Source: Ruminococcus bromii (GTDB taxonomy: Bacteria > Bacillota > Clostridia > Oscillospirales > Acutalibacteraceae). From it: DNA of 64,000 bases. Shown in pieces: positions 33,900-42,800 of the stretch. The stretch is taken from assembly GCF_002834235.1 (NCBI RefSeq), contig NZ_NNBY01000027.1, forward strand, positions 62,001-126,000, written 5' to 3'. The notes beneath the pieces were generated by a model. That model did no database searches and was not told the DNA's origin. It worked only from the letters and a program-made list of their open reading frames with translations. Made by a program: the position numbers and the translations under genes. Position 1 is the first letter of the stretch. Each line of letters begins with the position of its first letter.

Positions 33900-34985
33900 T
33901 CAGTATTTTGTAGGACTTGCGTTGAGGTATTTCTTAACCATAAGAGCTACCTTGAACACGATTGCGTCCTCAAACTCACGGAGGTCAAGACCTGTGAGCT
34001 TTTTAATTTTTTCAAGTCTGTACACAAGAGTGTTTCTGTGTACAAAAAGCTTTCTTGATGTTTCGGAAACATTGAGGTTGTTTTCAAAGAAACGCTGGAT
34101 TGTAAAGAGAGTTTCCTGATCAAGGCTCTCAATTGAACCACGCTTGAAAACTTCTTTGAGGAACATTTCACACAATGTTGTGGGAAGCTGATAGATAAGA
34201 CGGGCAATGCCGAGGTTATCATAGCTTACGATTGTACGGTCTGTGTCAAATACCTTTGCAACCTCAAGAGCTGACTGAGCCTCCTTAAAGCTTCTTGCAA
34301 GATCCTTGATGCCTGTAACCGTTGTGCCGATGCCGACAACACAGTGTGTGTAGAACTCGCTCGAAAGTGTGTCTGAAATCGAGCTTGCAAGCTTTTCAAG
34401 GTCACGGCTCTCTGTGTCGGGTTTAATTTCCTTAACAAGTGCAATTTCAACCTCGTTAATATTTATAACAAAGTCCTTTGACTTGTCCGGGAAAAGATTC
34501 TGAACTATATCATAAGCGGAAACATCTGTTTTTGAAACAATTTTAATAAGCAGACACACACGGGAAACCTCGCTGTTAAAGTGAAGTTCTCTTGCTTTAA
34601 GGTAAATGTCACCCGGAAGAATGTTGTCAAGAATAACATTCTTAATAAAGTTTGAACGATCATACTTTTCGTCATAATACTGCTTGATGCTTGCAAAAGA
34701 AACCGACAAAAGCTGAGCATACTTCTGAGCATACTCATCGGTACCCTGAACAAATACTGCATAATCATACTTTGCATTGCTGCCGAAAGATCTGTATGTA
34801 TAGCCGTTCACAACAAACGGTGCTGTCGAGCTGAGTGTTTCGGAATTAACGCTCTCGTTTACCTCGCCGATTTTTCCAAGCTCGGAGCAGGCAATAACAA
34901 CCGAAGTCTCGTCAATTACGCCAATCGTTCTGTCGATTGCGTCTTTCATCTGGTGTACAATACCTTGAAATAATCTGTTTGACAT
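33900..34985 (-). CDS. CdaR/PucR-family transcriptional regulator
   Basis: A 361-residue cytoplasmic regulator. The N-terminal part (about 1-110) is a sensory region; the middle resembles the GGDEF-like domain of CdaR proteins (VVGIGTTVTGIKDLARSFKEAQSALEV). The C-terminal helix-turn-helix of the PucR type is clear (NNLNVSETSRKLFVHRNTLVYRLEKIKKLTG, about 303-334). Such regulators sense sugar acids or related metabolites. No obvious target lies next to it; the downstream division genes have a terminator in between. Confidence 0.85.
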   Translation of the reverse strand: MSNRLFQGIVHQMKDAIDRTIGVIDETSVVIACSELGKIGEVNESVNSETLSSTAPFVVNGYTYRSFGSNAKYDYAVFVQGTDEYAQKYAQLLSVSFASIKQYYDEKYDRSNFIKNVILDNILPGDIYLKARELHFNSEVSRVCLLIKIVSKTDVSAYDIVQNLFPDKSKDFVININEVEIALVKEIKPDTESRDLEKLASSISDTLSSEFYTHCVVGIGTTVTGIKDLARSFKEAQSALEVAKVFDTDRTIVSYDNLGIARLIYQLPTTLCEMFLKEVFKRGSIESLDQETLFTIQRFFENNLNVSETSRKLFVHRNTLVYRLEKIKKLTGLDLREFEDAIVFKVALMVKKYLNASPTKY

Positions 34986-35280
34986 AAATCTTTACCTCGT
35001 TTTCTCCGCAGTTATATATTGTGATTGTAAAAGAGTTCAATAAAATACAATCTGTCTCATATACATATTACACAAAAACGAGAAAAAAATCAACCTCTAT
35101 TTACAATTTTTCTTGAATTTTTTTAGAGAATTTGCATAATCAGCAACAAGTTACAGTTTTGAAAGCAAAATTAAACAATTGTTACAAAATCTTATTTGTT
35201 TTTTAATATATCACAACATTGTGTTGATTTTGTGACAAAATACGAAAAAATGTTCATACATTAAAATTCAACCACGGTGA

Positions 35281-35350
35281 GCCGCCGTTCCCTATTCGTG
35301 CAGACAGTTTGAAAAAATCATAACATATTTTGCCAGAGCGAAACATTGCA
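35281..35350. repeat. interspersed repeat, copy 1
   Basis: Shares the blocks CGTGCAGACAGTTT and GAGCG-AACATTGC, with similar spacing, with 45466-45532. Both copies lie in intergenic DNA. Identity is patchy outside the blocks. Confidence 0.65.
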
Positions 35351-35364
35351 ATTGATAGTACATA

Positions 35365-35523
35365 CAGTAGCGGCGTTCAGTGAACGCCAATCGTTTTGGT
35401 TGCAAAACCAAAACGACACACAGCAAATACATTATTATATCATTGTTAATTAAACAGGTCATTTGTAATGTCGAACCGATTGTGAAAATCGGTTCGATTG
35501 GCGGTCACTGACCGCCGCTACTG
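35365..35523. repeat. MITE-like palindromic element
   Basis: The 24-bp ends (35365-35388 and 35500-35523) are inverted copies beginning CAGTAGCGGCG, differing only by a compensated base pair, since each end is itself a palindrome (GGCG-TTCAGTGAA-CGCC and GGCG-GTCACTGAC-CGCC). Two more hairpins lie inside (35392-35415 with CGTTTTGGTT arms, 35472-35496 with CGAACCGAT arms). There is no coding frame. A degenerate relative lies at 51485-51573. Confidence 0.75.
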
Positions 35524-35540
35524 TTACACAAAACGCAAAA

Positions 35541-35565
35541 ACGGCGGAGCATAACGCTCCGCCGT
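35541..35565 (-). terminator. terminator of the sugar ABC ATPase gene
   Basis: ACGGCGGAGC and GCTCCGCCGT pair around five bases and are followed by TTTTTGCG on the minus strand. Confidence 0.9.
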
Positions 35566-35586
35566 AAAATACAAATTAAATTATAA

Positions 35587-36693
35587 TCAGTTTGTGATTG
35601 TTTTCTCAGTATCCTTATCAAAGATGTGGAGTTTGCTGAGGTCGAAAGCAATCTCAATGTCGTCGCCCGGCTTAGCTGTTGAAGTAGGTTCAACACGAGC
35701 TGTGATAGGTGTACCGTTGATATTTACATAGAGATAAATTTCAGCGCCCATAAGCTCGGTAACATCAACATTGGCTTTGAGAAGACACTCAGCCTTAGCA
35801 ATTTCTTCAGGCTCATCGTGAACATGCTCAGGACGGATGCCCAAAACAACTTCCTTGCCAACATAGTTGTCGAGGTCAGCATTGACCTTTGACTCCGGAA
35901 CAGGAACGTGATACTTGTCAAAATCAAGAGTATACTTGCCGCCGTTCTTAGAGAGAACAGCGTTGATGAAGTTCATCTGAGGTGAACCGATAAATCCGGC
36001 AACAAACATATTGCAAGGCAGATCATAAAGATGCTGAGGAGTATCAACCTGCTGAATGAAACCGTCTTTCATAACAACAATTCTTGTACCCATTGTCATA
36101 GCCTCTGTCTGGTCATGGGTTACATAGATAAATGTTGTGCCGAGACGCTGATAAATTTTTGAAATCTCTGTTCTCATCTGAGCACGGAGCTTAGCATCAA
36201 GGTTTGAAAGCGGTTCGTCAAGAAGGAATACCTTCGGGTTACGAACGATAGCACGACCGAGAGCAACACGCTGTCTCTGACCGCCTGAAAGAGCCTTTGG
36301 CTTTCTGTCAAGATACTGCTCGATACCGAGGATTCTTGCAGCCTCTTCAACTCTTCTCTTAATCTCTTCCTTAGAGAACTTACGGAGCTTAAGACCGAAT
36401 GCCATATTATCATATACAGTCATATGAGGATAAAGAGCATAGTTCTGGAATACCATTGCGATATCTCTGTCCTTAGGAGCAACATCGTTTGCGAGTGTAT
36501 CGCCGATGTAAAGCTCACCCTTTGAAATATCCTCAAGACCTGCAATCATTCTGAGGGTTGTTGATTTACCGCAACCTGAAGGACCAACGAGAATGATGAA
36601 TTCTTTGTCGGCAATTTCAAGGTTGAAGTCTGTAACAGCAGTTACACCGCCGTCATAAATCTTGTAAACATGTCTTAATGAAACATTTGCCAT
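35587..36693 (-). CDS. ugpC: sugar ABC transporter ATPase (MsmK/UgpC family)
   Basis: A 368-residue ATPase that powers carbohydrate ABC importers. Walker A GPSGCGKSTTLRM (about 37-49), signature LSGGQRQRVALGRAIV, Walker B and D-loop LLDEPLSNLDAKLR are all present. The C-terminal TOBE/MalK-type regulatory region (about 240-368) includes GIRPEHVHDEPEE. It stands alone, without permease or binding-protein genes, as is usual for the shared MsmX/MsmK-type ATPases of Firmicutes that serve several importers. Start ATG 36693 follows GGAGG. The symbol follows common annotation; msmX or msmK would be equally apt. Confidence 0.93.
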   Translation of the reverse strand: MANVSLRHVYKIYDGGVTAVTDFNLEIADKEFIILVGPSGCGKSTTLRMIAGLEDISKGELYIGDTLANDVAPKDRDIAMVFQNYALYPHMTVYDNMAFGLKLRKFSKEEIKRRVEEAARILGIEQYLDRKPKALSGGQRQRVALGRAIVRNPKVFLLDEPLSNLDAKLRAQMRTEISKIYQRLGTTFIYVTHDQTEAMTMGTRIVVMKDGFIQQVDTPQHLYDLPCNMFVAGFIGSPQMNFINAVLSKNGGKYTLDFDKYHVPVPESKVNADLDNYVGKEVVLGIRPEHVHDEPEEIAKAECLLKANVDVTELMGAEIYLYVNINGTPITARVEPTSTAKPGDDIEIAFDLSKLHIFDKDTEKTITN

Positions 36694-36853
36694 TGTGTAT
36701 AAACCTCCAATTAGTCGATAACGATAAAGTCCTTAGCTTTATTACATACAATAATATACCACTTTTCGCACAATTTGACCATACCGAAATTGACCAAAGA
36801 TATATGCATTATTTTATTTAAAACCGACACAGGATAAAATTCAGATGCATTTT

Positions 36854-37573
36854 TTAGTGTATATTGCCGATAAAAACCGACTTTTTATCCAAATCCGTTA
36901 ACAATTTGCACTCGCCTATGTGCAAATTGCTATCAAGATGCAAACCGCCTATTGAAATTCGTTGAAGATGCACAACTTTTAATCCACAACACAAAAACAT
37001 TTTTTTAACCTGATGATATTTACCCTCACAAATTGTGACAATTCCTGTTTTTTTATCATTTTCGTCACATTCAAGCACGGCACTGCGACACTTCGTACCG
37101 TCAGAGAACTCAATTCCATCAGAAAAAGCCTTGATAGTATCATCTGTAATTTCACCGTCAAGCTTTGCAACATACTTCTTGTCCACATGCTTTTTAGGCG
37201 AGGTTATGCTGTGCGCAAAGTCACCGTCATCTGTAATAAGAAGCAGTCCCTCCGTATCACGGTCAAGTCTGCCGACGGGAAAAAGTCCCTTTCGTTTCAT
37301 ATCTTCGGGGATAATATCAATAACAGTCTTAAACTGCCTGTCCTCGGTTGCCGACACAACTCCCGCAGGCTTGTTCATCATTATATATATGTGTTTGCTG
37401 TAATTCAAAGCCTGTCCGTCCACAACAATTTCATCCTTGTCGGGGTCAACCTTAGTATCAGGCTTTTTACAGATTTTTCCGTTCACAAGAACCGCACCGC
37501 TTTTTATGAGCTTTTGAACCTCTTTTCTGCCGTCGGCTCTTTGTGACGAAATAAGCTTATCAAGTCTTTCCAT
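36854..37573 (-). CDS. rsuA: RsuA-family 16S rRNA pseudouridine synthase
   Basis: A 239-residue enzyme. An S4 RNA-binding domain (MERLDKLISSQRADGRKEVQKLI) comes first, then the catalytic domain with the Asp in GLFPVGRLDRDTEGLLLITDD and the KYHQVKKMF motif. RsuA modifies U516 of 16S rRNA in E. coli; which uridine this protein targets is inferred. ATG 37573 lies two bases after the DUF4830 stop, so translation is probably coupled; a TTG at 37585 is the alternative start. Confidence 0.92.
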   Translation of the reverse strand: MERLDKLISSQRADGRKEVQKLIKSGAVLVNGKICKKPDTKVDPDKDEIVVDGQALNYSKHIYIMMNKPAGVVSATEDRQFKTVIDIIPEDMKRKGLFPVGRLDRDTEGLLLITDDGDFAHSITSPKKHVDKKYVAKLDGEITDDTIKAFSDGIEFSDGTKCRSAVLECDENDKKTGIVTICEGKYHQVKKMFLCCGLKVVHLQRISIGGLHLDSNLHIGECKLLTDLDKKSVFIGNIH

Positions 37574-37574
37574 C

Positions 37575-38045
37575 TTATTCAACAAGCGGCAGATTTTTAC
37601 TGCCGTATTCTCCGTTTGTAATGTGTCCGCCGATTACCCTGTTTTTGTAAACAAGCAAAACGGCATTGTTATCCTTTGACTTTTCCAGGGGAACGATAAT
37701 CTCCGTAACCTCTTTGCCTTTAAATTTTCCGAGGTCAAGTCCGATTTTCTTCTGAAGTTCGTTGTATTCCTCATAATATTTATTAAAATCCGACGGAATT
37801 ACAACCGACCTTTTCTCAGGCTTTGCGTCGGCAGTTTCAATTCCGAACTGTTCAAGGAATTTTTTCTCCTCACCGTCATTAAGCACAAGAGAATACTCCC
37901 CTGTTTTATCACTTACGGCTGTATCGGGCAACCGTGAATTTATTGCAACCGTGACGGCTGTACATATTATCGCCGCTGTTACGGACAGCACCGCCGCCAA
38001 AATTACTGTTTTTTTAGCCTTAATTTTTAAATTGAAAACGAACAT
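37575..38045 (-). CDS. DUF4830 single-pass membrane protein
   Basis: About 156 residues. One N-terminal membrane helix (about residues 12-34) leads to an extracytoplasmic domain with FLEQFGIETADAKPEKRSVV and NAVLLVYKNRVIGGHI, which match DUF4830, a Clostridia family of unknown function. ATG 38045 is chosen because GGAGG lies seven bases upstream; the longer frame to 38063 has no such site. It lies between the HAD gene and rsuA in one operon. Confidence 0.82.
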   Translation of the reverse strand: MFVFNLKIKAKKTVILAAVLSVTAAIICTAVTVAINSRLPDTAVSDKTGEYSLVLNDGEEKKFLEQFGIETADAKPEKRSVVIPSDFNKYYEEYNELQKKIGLDLGKFKGKEVTEIIVPLEKSKDNNAVLLVYKNRVIGGHITNGEYGSKNLPLVE

Positions 38046-38129
38046 TATAAATCCTCCGCACATTTTATTCTCTGATAAAATGTATGCGAAAAATCTTCGG
38101 ATAATTCCGTTTGTCCGATTTCAAATTAT

Positions 38130-38792
38130 TTACTTTGTAAGAACATCCAAGAGTTCAGCCGTGGTTTTCACAAACACCCTGCCGCCCTCTTTTTTCATAC
38201 TTTCAAGGTCGCCGTAGCCGTATTCAACACCGACAAAATCAACACCGCAAAGTCTTGCACCCTTTGTGTCAAACCAAGTATCACCTATCATAACGATATT
38301 TTTTCTGTCATTTTCAAGGCTGCCGCCAAGTCTTTCAACTGCATACGGAATAAGGTCTTTTTTATCTTTTCTGCTGCCGTCAAGTGTTGAACCGCAGATT
38401 GCGTCAAACATATCATGCACACCGAGAAGTTCTGTAATTTCTTCGGCAAACTTTTCATACTTTGACGAACACACGGCAAGCTTTGCACCGCTGTTTTTAA
38501 GCTCTGCAAGAACCCTGTCAATGCCGTCATAAAGCTTGTTCACAAGCTTACCCTTGGTGTTGTAGTATTCACGATAAATCTCAACGCCTCTTGCCGATTC
38601 TTCCTCATTGAAACGGCAGATATTGCGGAATGTATCGAGCAACGGCGGTCCGATGTACAATGTGTAATCGTCAAGATTCGGCAACGGCTTGCCCATACTT
38701 TTAATTGCGTTTTCAAGTGACTCTCTTATGCCCAATGCGCTCTCGCTGATTGTGCCGTCAAGGTCAAACAGATAATATTTGTACTTATTCAT
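38130..38792 (-). CDS. HAD hydrolase, phosphoglycolate phosphatase-like
   Basis: About 220 residues. HAD motif I YLFDLDGTISES at the N-terminus, motif II in KLAVCSSKYEKF, and motifs III/IV in GDTWFDTKGARLCGVDFVG are present, with a helical cap domain (about 17-85). The substrate is probably a small phosphate ester such as phosphoglycolate or a nucleotide; HAD specificity cannot be read from the sequence. ATG 38792 overlaps the thioesterase end. Confidence 0.87.
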   Translation of the reverse strand: MNKYKYYLFDLDGTISESALGIRESLENAIKSMGKPLPNLDDYTLYIGPPLLDTFRNICRFNEEESARGVEIYREYYNTKGKLVNKLYDGIDRVLAELKNSGAKLAVCSSKYEKFAEEITELLGVHDMFDAICGSTLDGSRKDKKDLIPYAVERLGGSLENDRKNIVMIGDTWFDTKGARLCGVDFVGVEYGYGDLESMKKEGGRVFVKTTAELLDVLTK

Positions 38793-39174
38793 CAAACTTG
38801 CTGTCCGCCTTCATCTGAAATTTTTCTGATTTTACGCTTACTCTTGTGTGAGTGCCTCTTGCGATTTCACCCTTTTTATCTTCGGCAAAAACTTCAAAAT
38901 TAAACATTCTGCCGTCAATGCTTTTGAGAACGGCTGTTGCCGTAACCTCAGCACCGAGAGGAGTAGGGCTTGTGTGTTCAATTGAAATCATCGTGCCGAC
39001 AGTTGTAAGCTCATCGTTGTCAAGAACCTTGTCTGCAAGAGCTGCGGCGGCATTTTCCATAAGAGCCACAACGCACGGAGTTGCAAGCACGCAAAGACTG
39101 CCGCTGCCCATTGAAACGGCAAGATTTTCTTCTTCAACCTTAATTGTTACAGAATATGTATTTATTTCGCTCAT
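38785..39174 (-). CDS. FlK-like hotdog thioesterase
   Basis: A 129-residue hotdog-fold protein. LCVLATPCVVALMENAAAAL is the hallmark helix region, TVGTMISIEHTSPTPLGAEV follows, and the FEVFAEDKKGEIARGTHTR strands complete the fold. The relatives are fluoroacetyl-CoA thioesterase (FlK)-like proteins; the natural substrate is unknown. First gene of the thioesterase-HAD-DUF4830-rsuA group. Confidence 0.88.
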   Translation of the reverse strand: MSEINTYSVTIKVEEENLAVSMGSGSLCVLATPCVVALMENAAAALADKVLDNDELTTVGTMISIEHTSPTPLGAEVTATAVLKSIDGRMFNFEVFAEDKKGEIARGTHTRVSVKSEKFQMKADSKFDE

Positions 39175-39249
39175 AAAAATTTCCTTTCTTATTGTTTAAA
39201 GCAATTTTATGTGATATACTTAACAAAGTGTGCATTACTCGTCTGTGAA

Positions 39250-39279
39250 TTGACAGAGTAAGTATCCATACGATATAAT
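39250..39279 (+). promoter_or_regulatory. sigma-A promoter of ychF
   Basis: Perfect TTGACA (39250-39255) and TATAAT (39274-39279), 18 bases apart, about 60 bases before the ychF start. Confidence 0.85.
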
Positions 39280-39339
39280 AATACAATATTCAGTGAAAAT
39301 AGGCAAGCATTGCCCGAATATTATTTGAGGTGAAAATAA

Positions 39340-40434
39340 ATGAAACTCGGAATCGTCGGACTTCCAAATGTCGGCAAAAGTACTCTTTTTAACGCAATTA
39401 CAGACGCAGGTGCTCAGAGTGCAAACTATCCTTTCTGCACAATTGAGCCGAATATCGGTGTTGTTGCAGTTCCGGACAAAAGACTTGATAAACTTGCGGA
39501 AATGTATGATCCTGACAAATATACTCCTGCATCAATTGAATTTGTAGATATTGCAGGTCTTGTAAAGGGTGCGTCAAAGGGCGAGGGACTCGGCAACAAG
39601 TTCCTTTCAAACATCCGTGAATGTGACGCTATCGTTCATGTTGTCCGTTGCTTTGAAAACGATGACATTATCCATGTTGAAGGCAACATCAACCCTGCCC
39701 GTGACATTGAAACAATTAATCTTGAGCTTATTCTCTCCGATGTTGAAATGCTCGAACGCAGAATTGACAAGACAAAGAAAATGCTCAAGGGCGATAAAAA
39801 GTATCAGAAAGACATCGACCTTTTTGAAAGAGTTCTTGCCGCACTCAACGAGGGCAAGCCTGCAAGAAGTGTTGAATGTGACGATGACGAAAAAGCAATT
39901 CTTTCAGAGGTTGCGCTTCTCACAAACAAGCCTGTTATCTATGCCGCAAATATGAGTGACGAGGATTTCTCAAACGGCATAGACTCAAACGAGGGCTACA
40001 AGGCTGTTCAGAAGATTGCCGCCGAGGAACACGCCGGCGTTCTTCCAATCTGTGCTCAGATTGAGGAAGAAATCGTTGAAATGGACAAGGAAGAAAAGGA
40101 AATGTTCCTTGCCGATATGGGACTTGAGGAAAGCGGTCTTGACAGACTTATCAAGGAATGCTATGCACTTCTTGGACTTATCTCCTACCTTACAGCCGGC
40201 AAACAGGAGGTTCGTGCATGGACAATCAAAAAAGGAACAAAAGCACCTCAGGCAGCGGGCAAAATTCACTCGGATTTTGAGCGTGGATTTATCAGAGCCG
40301 AGGTTATCGCATATGACGACCTTATCGCCTGCGGAAGTATGACAGCCGCAAAAGAAAAAGGTCTTGTCCGCAGTGAAGGCAAGGACTATGTTATGAAAGA
40401 CGGCGATGTCGTTCTTTTCAGATTCAATGTTTAA
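39340..40434 (+). CDS. ychF: YchF/Obg-family redox-responsive ATPase
   Basis: A 364-residue P-loop protein that binds ATP and associates with ribosomes. Motifs: G1 GLPNVGKSTLFNA (residues 6-18), G3 DIAGLVKGASKGEG, and NMSDED in the G4 position, where the change from NKxD gives ATP preference in this family. The C-terminal TGS domain ends with YVMKDGDVVLFRFNV. The ribosome site GAGGTG precedes ATG 39340. It is transcribed alone and followed by a terminator. Confidence 0.97.
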   Translation: MKLGIVGLPNVGKSTLFNAITDAGAQSANYPFCTIEPNIGVVAVPDKRLDKLAEMYDPDKYTPASIEFVDIAGLVKGASKGEGLGNKFLSNIRECDAIVHVVRCFENDDIIHVEGNINPARDIETINLELILSDVEMLERRIDKTKKMLKGDKKYQKDIDLFERVLAALNEGKPARSVECDDDEKAILSEVALLTNKPVIYAANMSDEDFSNGIDSNEGYKAVQKIAAEEHAGVLPICAQIEEEIVEMDKEEKEMFLADMGLEESGLDRLIKECYALLGLISYLTAGKQEVRAWTIKKGTKAPQAAGKIHSDFERGFIRAEVIAYDDLIACGSMTAAKEKGLVRSEGKDYVMKDGDVVLFRFNV

Positions 40435-40451
40435 TTAAATCATTACAATTG

Positions 40452-40489
40452 ATGACGGTTACGAATATTTTCGCAGCCGTCATTTTTTG
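40452..40489 (+). terminator. terminator of ychF
   Basis: ATGACGG and CCGTCAT pair and are followed by TTTTTTG. Confidence 0.88.
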
Positions 40490-40547
40490 ATGTCACACAT
40501 TTCTCCTTTTGCAATAATATGTAGTGTAAACGAAAGGAGGTAAGCGT

Positions 40548-40676
40548 ATGTGTAACTTTGGTAACGGCAACGGTTGCTGCTCATGGATTATTCTTCTTAT
40601 CATCGTTCTCTGCTGTTGCGGCGGAAACAACGGCGGCTGTGGTTGTGACAACAACAGCTGTGGCTGCGGCTGCTGA
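40548..40676 (+). CDS. 42-residue Cys/Gly-rich membrane peptide
   Basis: A small protein with 11 cysteines. A short start (MCNFGNGNGCCS) leads to one hydrophobic helix (WIILLIIVL), then CCCGGNNGGCGCDNNSCGCGC. The ATG at 40548 has GAAAGGAGG six bases upstream, one of the best ribosome sites in the window. The Gly-rich start plus membrane helix recalls small YjcZ-type proteins of spore formers; the Cys-rich tail could bind metal or be modified. Function unknown. Confidence 0.7.
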   Translation: MCNFGNGNGCCSWIILLIIVLCCCGGNNGGCGCDNNSCGCGC

Positions 40677-40732
40677 TAAAGCACGCTGACTAAAGCCCCA
40701 TTCGGCTTATTGCTGAGGATGTTTTAATATAA

Positions 40733-40769
40733 AAAGGGCGGCTGCCGTTTTTTGCGATATCCGCCCTTT
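40733..40769 (+). terminator. terminator of the Cys-rich peptide gene
   Basis: AAAGGGCGG and CCGCCCTTT pair and are followed by GCTTTTTATT. Confidence 0.82.
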
Positions 40770-40802
40770 GCTTTTTATTCAATTGAACGGTACATACAAA
40801 AA

Positions 40803-40828
40803 ACGGTCGGTTTGAACAAACCGACCGT
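40803..40828 (-). terminator. terminator of the transketolase genes
   Basis: ACGGTCGGTTT and AAACCGACCGT pair around four bases; TTTTTTG follows on the minus strand. Confidence 0.9.
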
Positions 40829-40861
40829 TAATATTTTGCAATTATTAAATTAATTCAGAAA

Positions 40862-41812
40862 TTATTTATCCTCTTTAACAACATCTCTGACAACCTTTGC
40901 AAGGTGCGGCTGTGTCAGACCGAACTTGTCAAGAAGCTCAAGAGCCGGACCGCTGTAACCGAAACGATCGTTCACACCGATCTTTGTAACCTTAACAGGA
41001 CACTCTGCACTTACAACATCACAAACAGCGTCACCGAGACCGCCGATAACATTGTGTTCCTCAACGGTGATGATTCTGCCTGTTTCCTTTGCAGCCTTAA
41101 TGATGATATCTCTGTCGATAGGCTTTATTGTGTGAATATTGATAAGACGAGCGTTGATGCCCTCAGCCTCAAGTTCCTTAACAGCCTTTAAAGCCTCGTT
41201 TACAACAAGTCCTGTTGCAATAACAGCCACATCGTTGCCCTCATGGAGAGTAATACCCTTGCCGAGCTCAAATGTATAGGTATCAGGATCATTAAAACTG
41301 TCAACAGCAAGTCTGCCGAGACGGATATAAACAGGACCGTTGTACTCAATTGCAGCCTTTGTAGCGGCCATCATTTCGTAGTGATCGGCAGGGTTAAGGA
41401 CAACCATACCCGGAATTGTACGCATAATACCGATATCTTCAAGGCACTGATGAGTAGCACCGTCTTCACCTGTTGAAATACCTGCGTGACTGCCGGCAAT
41501 TTTAACATTAAGATGAGGGTAAGCAACCGAGTTACGAATCTGCTCAAATGCTCTGCCTGTTGCAAACATTGCAAATGATGCGGCAACCGGGATTTTGCCT
41601 GCCGCTGCCATACCTGCCGCAACGCCTACCATATTGCCCTCGGCAATACCGCAGTCAAAAAATCTTTCGGGAAATTCTTTTTTAAAAATTCCTGTCTTTG
41701 TAGCAGCTGCGAGGTCTGCATCAAAAACAATAATGTCCTTATTTGTCTTTGCAAGCTCACAAAGAGCCATGCCAAAACTTTCTCTTGTAGCCTTTTTAAT
41801 TACCTGTGCCAT
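40862..41812 (-). CDS. transketolase, C-terminal subunit
   Basis: The 316-residue pyrimidine-binding and C-terminal half of a split transketolase. Conserved parts: FFDCGIAEGNMVGVAAGMA with the catalytic Glu, GSHAGISTGEDGATHQCLEDIG, and ITVEEHNVIGGLG. With the N-terminal subunit it moves two-carbon units between sugar phosphates (non-oxidative pentose phosphate pathway). Its ATG overlaps the stop of the N-terminal gene by one base (TGATG), so the two chains are made in equal amounts. Confidence 0.95.
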   Translation of the reverse strand: MAQVIKKATRESFGMALCELAKTNKDIIVFDADLAAATKTGIFKKEFPERFFDCGIAEGNMVGVAAGMAAAGKIPVAASFAMFATGRAFEQIRNSVAYPHLNVKIAGSHAGISTGEDGATHQCLEDIGIMRTIPGMVVLNPADHYEMMAATKAAIEYNGPVYIRLGRLAVDSFNDPDTYTFELGKGITLHEGNDVAVIATGLVVNEALKAVKELEAEGINARLINIHTIKPIDRDIIIKAAKETGRIITVEEHNVIGGLGDAVCDVVSAECPVKVTKIGVNDRFGYSGPALELLDKFGLTQPHLAKVVRDVVKEDK

Positions 41813-42660
41813 CAGCAGTTGCCCTCCAATCTGTCAATTTCAGCCTGAAGCTCGGCAGTAGCCTGTTCATACTGTTCCTTGTTGGGAGCAGTGCCGTGCC
41901 AGCCAACCTGATTTTCCATAAATGAAACGCCCTTGCCCTTGATTGTCTTAGCAAGAATTGCAGTAGGCTTGCCCTTTACTGTCTTAGCCTTTTCGAGAGC
42001 CGATTCAATCTGATTGAAGTCGTGACCGTCAATTTTGATTACTTCAAAGCCAAAGCTTTCAAACTTTTTATCAAGAGGCTCAATGCCTGCAACCTCTTCA
42101 ACAGTACCGTCAATCTGAAGTCCGTTCTGGTCAACAATTACAACGAGATTGTCAAGCTTGTTGTGAGCGGCAAACATTGCAGCCTCCCAAACCTGACCTT
42201 CTTCAACTTCACCGTCACCGAGAACTGTATATGTGCGATAGCTCTTGTTATCAAGCTTAGCCGCAAGTGCCATACCGCAGGCAGCCGAAATGCCCTGACC
42301 GAGTGAGCCTGTACTCATATCAATACCCGGAGTACCCTTCATATCGGGATGTCCCTGAAGCATAGCGCCTACATGACGGAGCTTTGTAAGCTCGTCCCAT
42401 TCAAAAAAGCCCTTGAGTGCAAGTGTTGCATAAAGAGCCGGACAGCAGTGACCTTTTGAAAGAACAAAACGATCTCTGTCCTGCATATCGGGATTTTTAG
42501 GATCAACATTCATTTCCTTAAAGTAGAGATATGTGAAAATATCTGCTGCCGAAAGCGATCCGCCGGGATGACCTGATTTGGCGTGGTAAGTGCCGAGAAT
42601 TGCGCCCATTCTTGACCTTGCGGCAAGAATTCGGAGCTGCTTGATTTCTGAACTGTCCAT
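41812..42660 (-). CDS. transketolase, N-terminal subunit
   Basis: The 282-residue thiamine diphosphate pyrophosphate-binding half. Key motifs: YHAKSGHPGGSLSAADIFTYL, KGHCCPALYATLALKG, and the ThDP motif beginning GDGEVEEGQVWEAAMFA with the matching NGLQIDG. Split transketolases of this kind are common in Clostridia and archaea. It is preceded by a sigma-A-type promoter at 42724-42751. Confidence 0.95.
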   Translation of the reverse strand: MDSSEIKQLRILAARSRMGAILGTYHAKSGHPGGSLSAADIFTYLYFKEMNVDPKNPDMQDRDRFVLSKGHCCPALYATLALKGFFEWDELTKLRHVGAMLQGHPDMKGTPGIDMSTGSLGQGISAACGMALAAKLDNKSYRTYTVLGDGEVEEGQVWEAAMFAAHNKLDNLVVIVDQNGLQIDGTVEEVAGIEPLDKKFESFGFEVIKIDGHDFNQIESALEKAKTVKGKPTAILAKTIKGKGVSFMENQVGWHGTAPNKEQYEQATAELQAEIDRLEGNC

Positions 42661-42723
42661 TTAATAAACCATTCCTTTCAGAATTTTGCGTAATACATGA
42701 CCGTGTTATACACACCTATTTTA

Positions 42724-42751
42724 ATTATACACAATCCAACGCAAATTTCAA
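42724..42751 (-). promoter_or_regulatory. sigma-A promoter of the transketolase genes
   Basis: TTGAAA (complement of 42746-42751) and TATAAT (complement of 42724-42729), 16 bases apart, with a TG directly before the -10. Confidence 0.82.
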
Positions 42752-42800
42752 CAATTTTTTCGGATTTTCCAAAAATCGGATAAATTCCTTAAATTCGCCC

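Larger units (their letters stand above)
34986..35586. other. 601-base intergenic region with repeats
   Basis: Contains, in order: the AT-rich promoter region of the regulator gene (about 34990-35260), a copy of an interspersed repeat (35281-35350), a 159-bp MITE-like element (35365-35523) and the terminator of the ABC ATPase gene (35541-35565). No protein-coding frame with a ribosome site was found. Confidence 0.7.

Noticed and set aside
36854-37585. TTG start for rsuA at 37585
   Set aside because: ATG 37573 directly after the upstream stop gives the normal S4-domain start; the TTG would overlap without a ribosome site.
40493-40684. Minus-strand 63-codon Gln/Pro/Leu-rich frame
   Set aside because: Complement of the Cys/Gly-rich peptide gene; no ribosome site, and the plus strand has a very good one.
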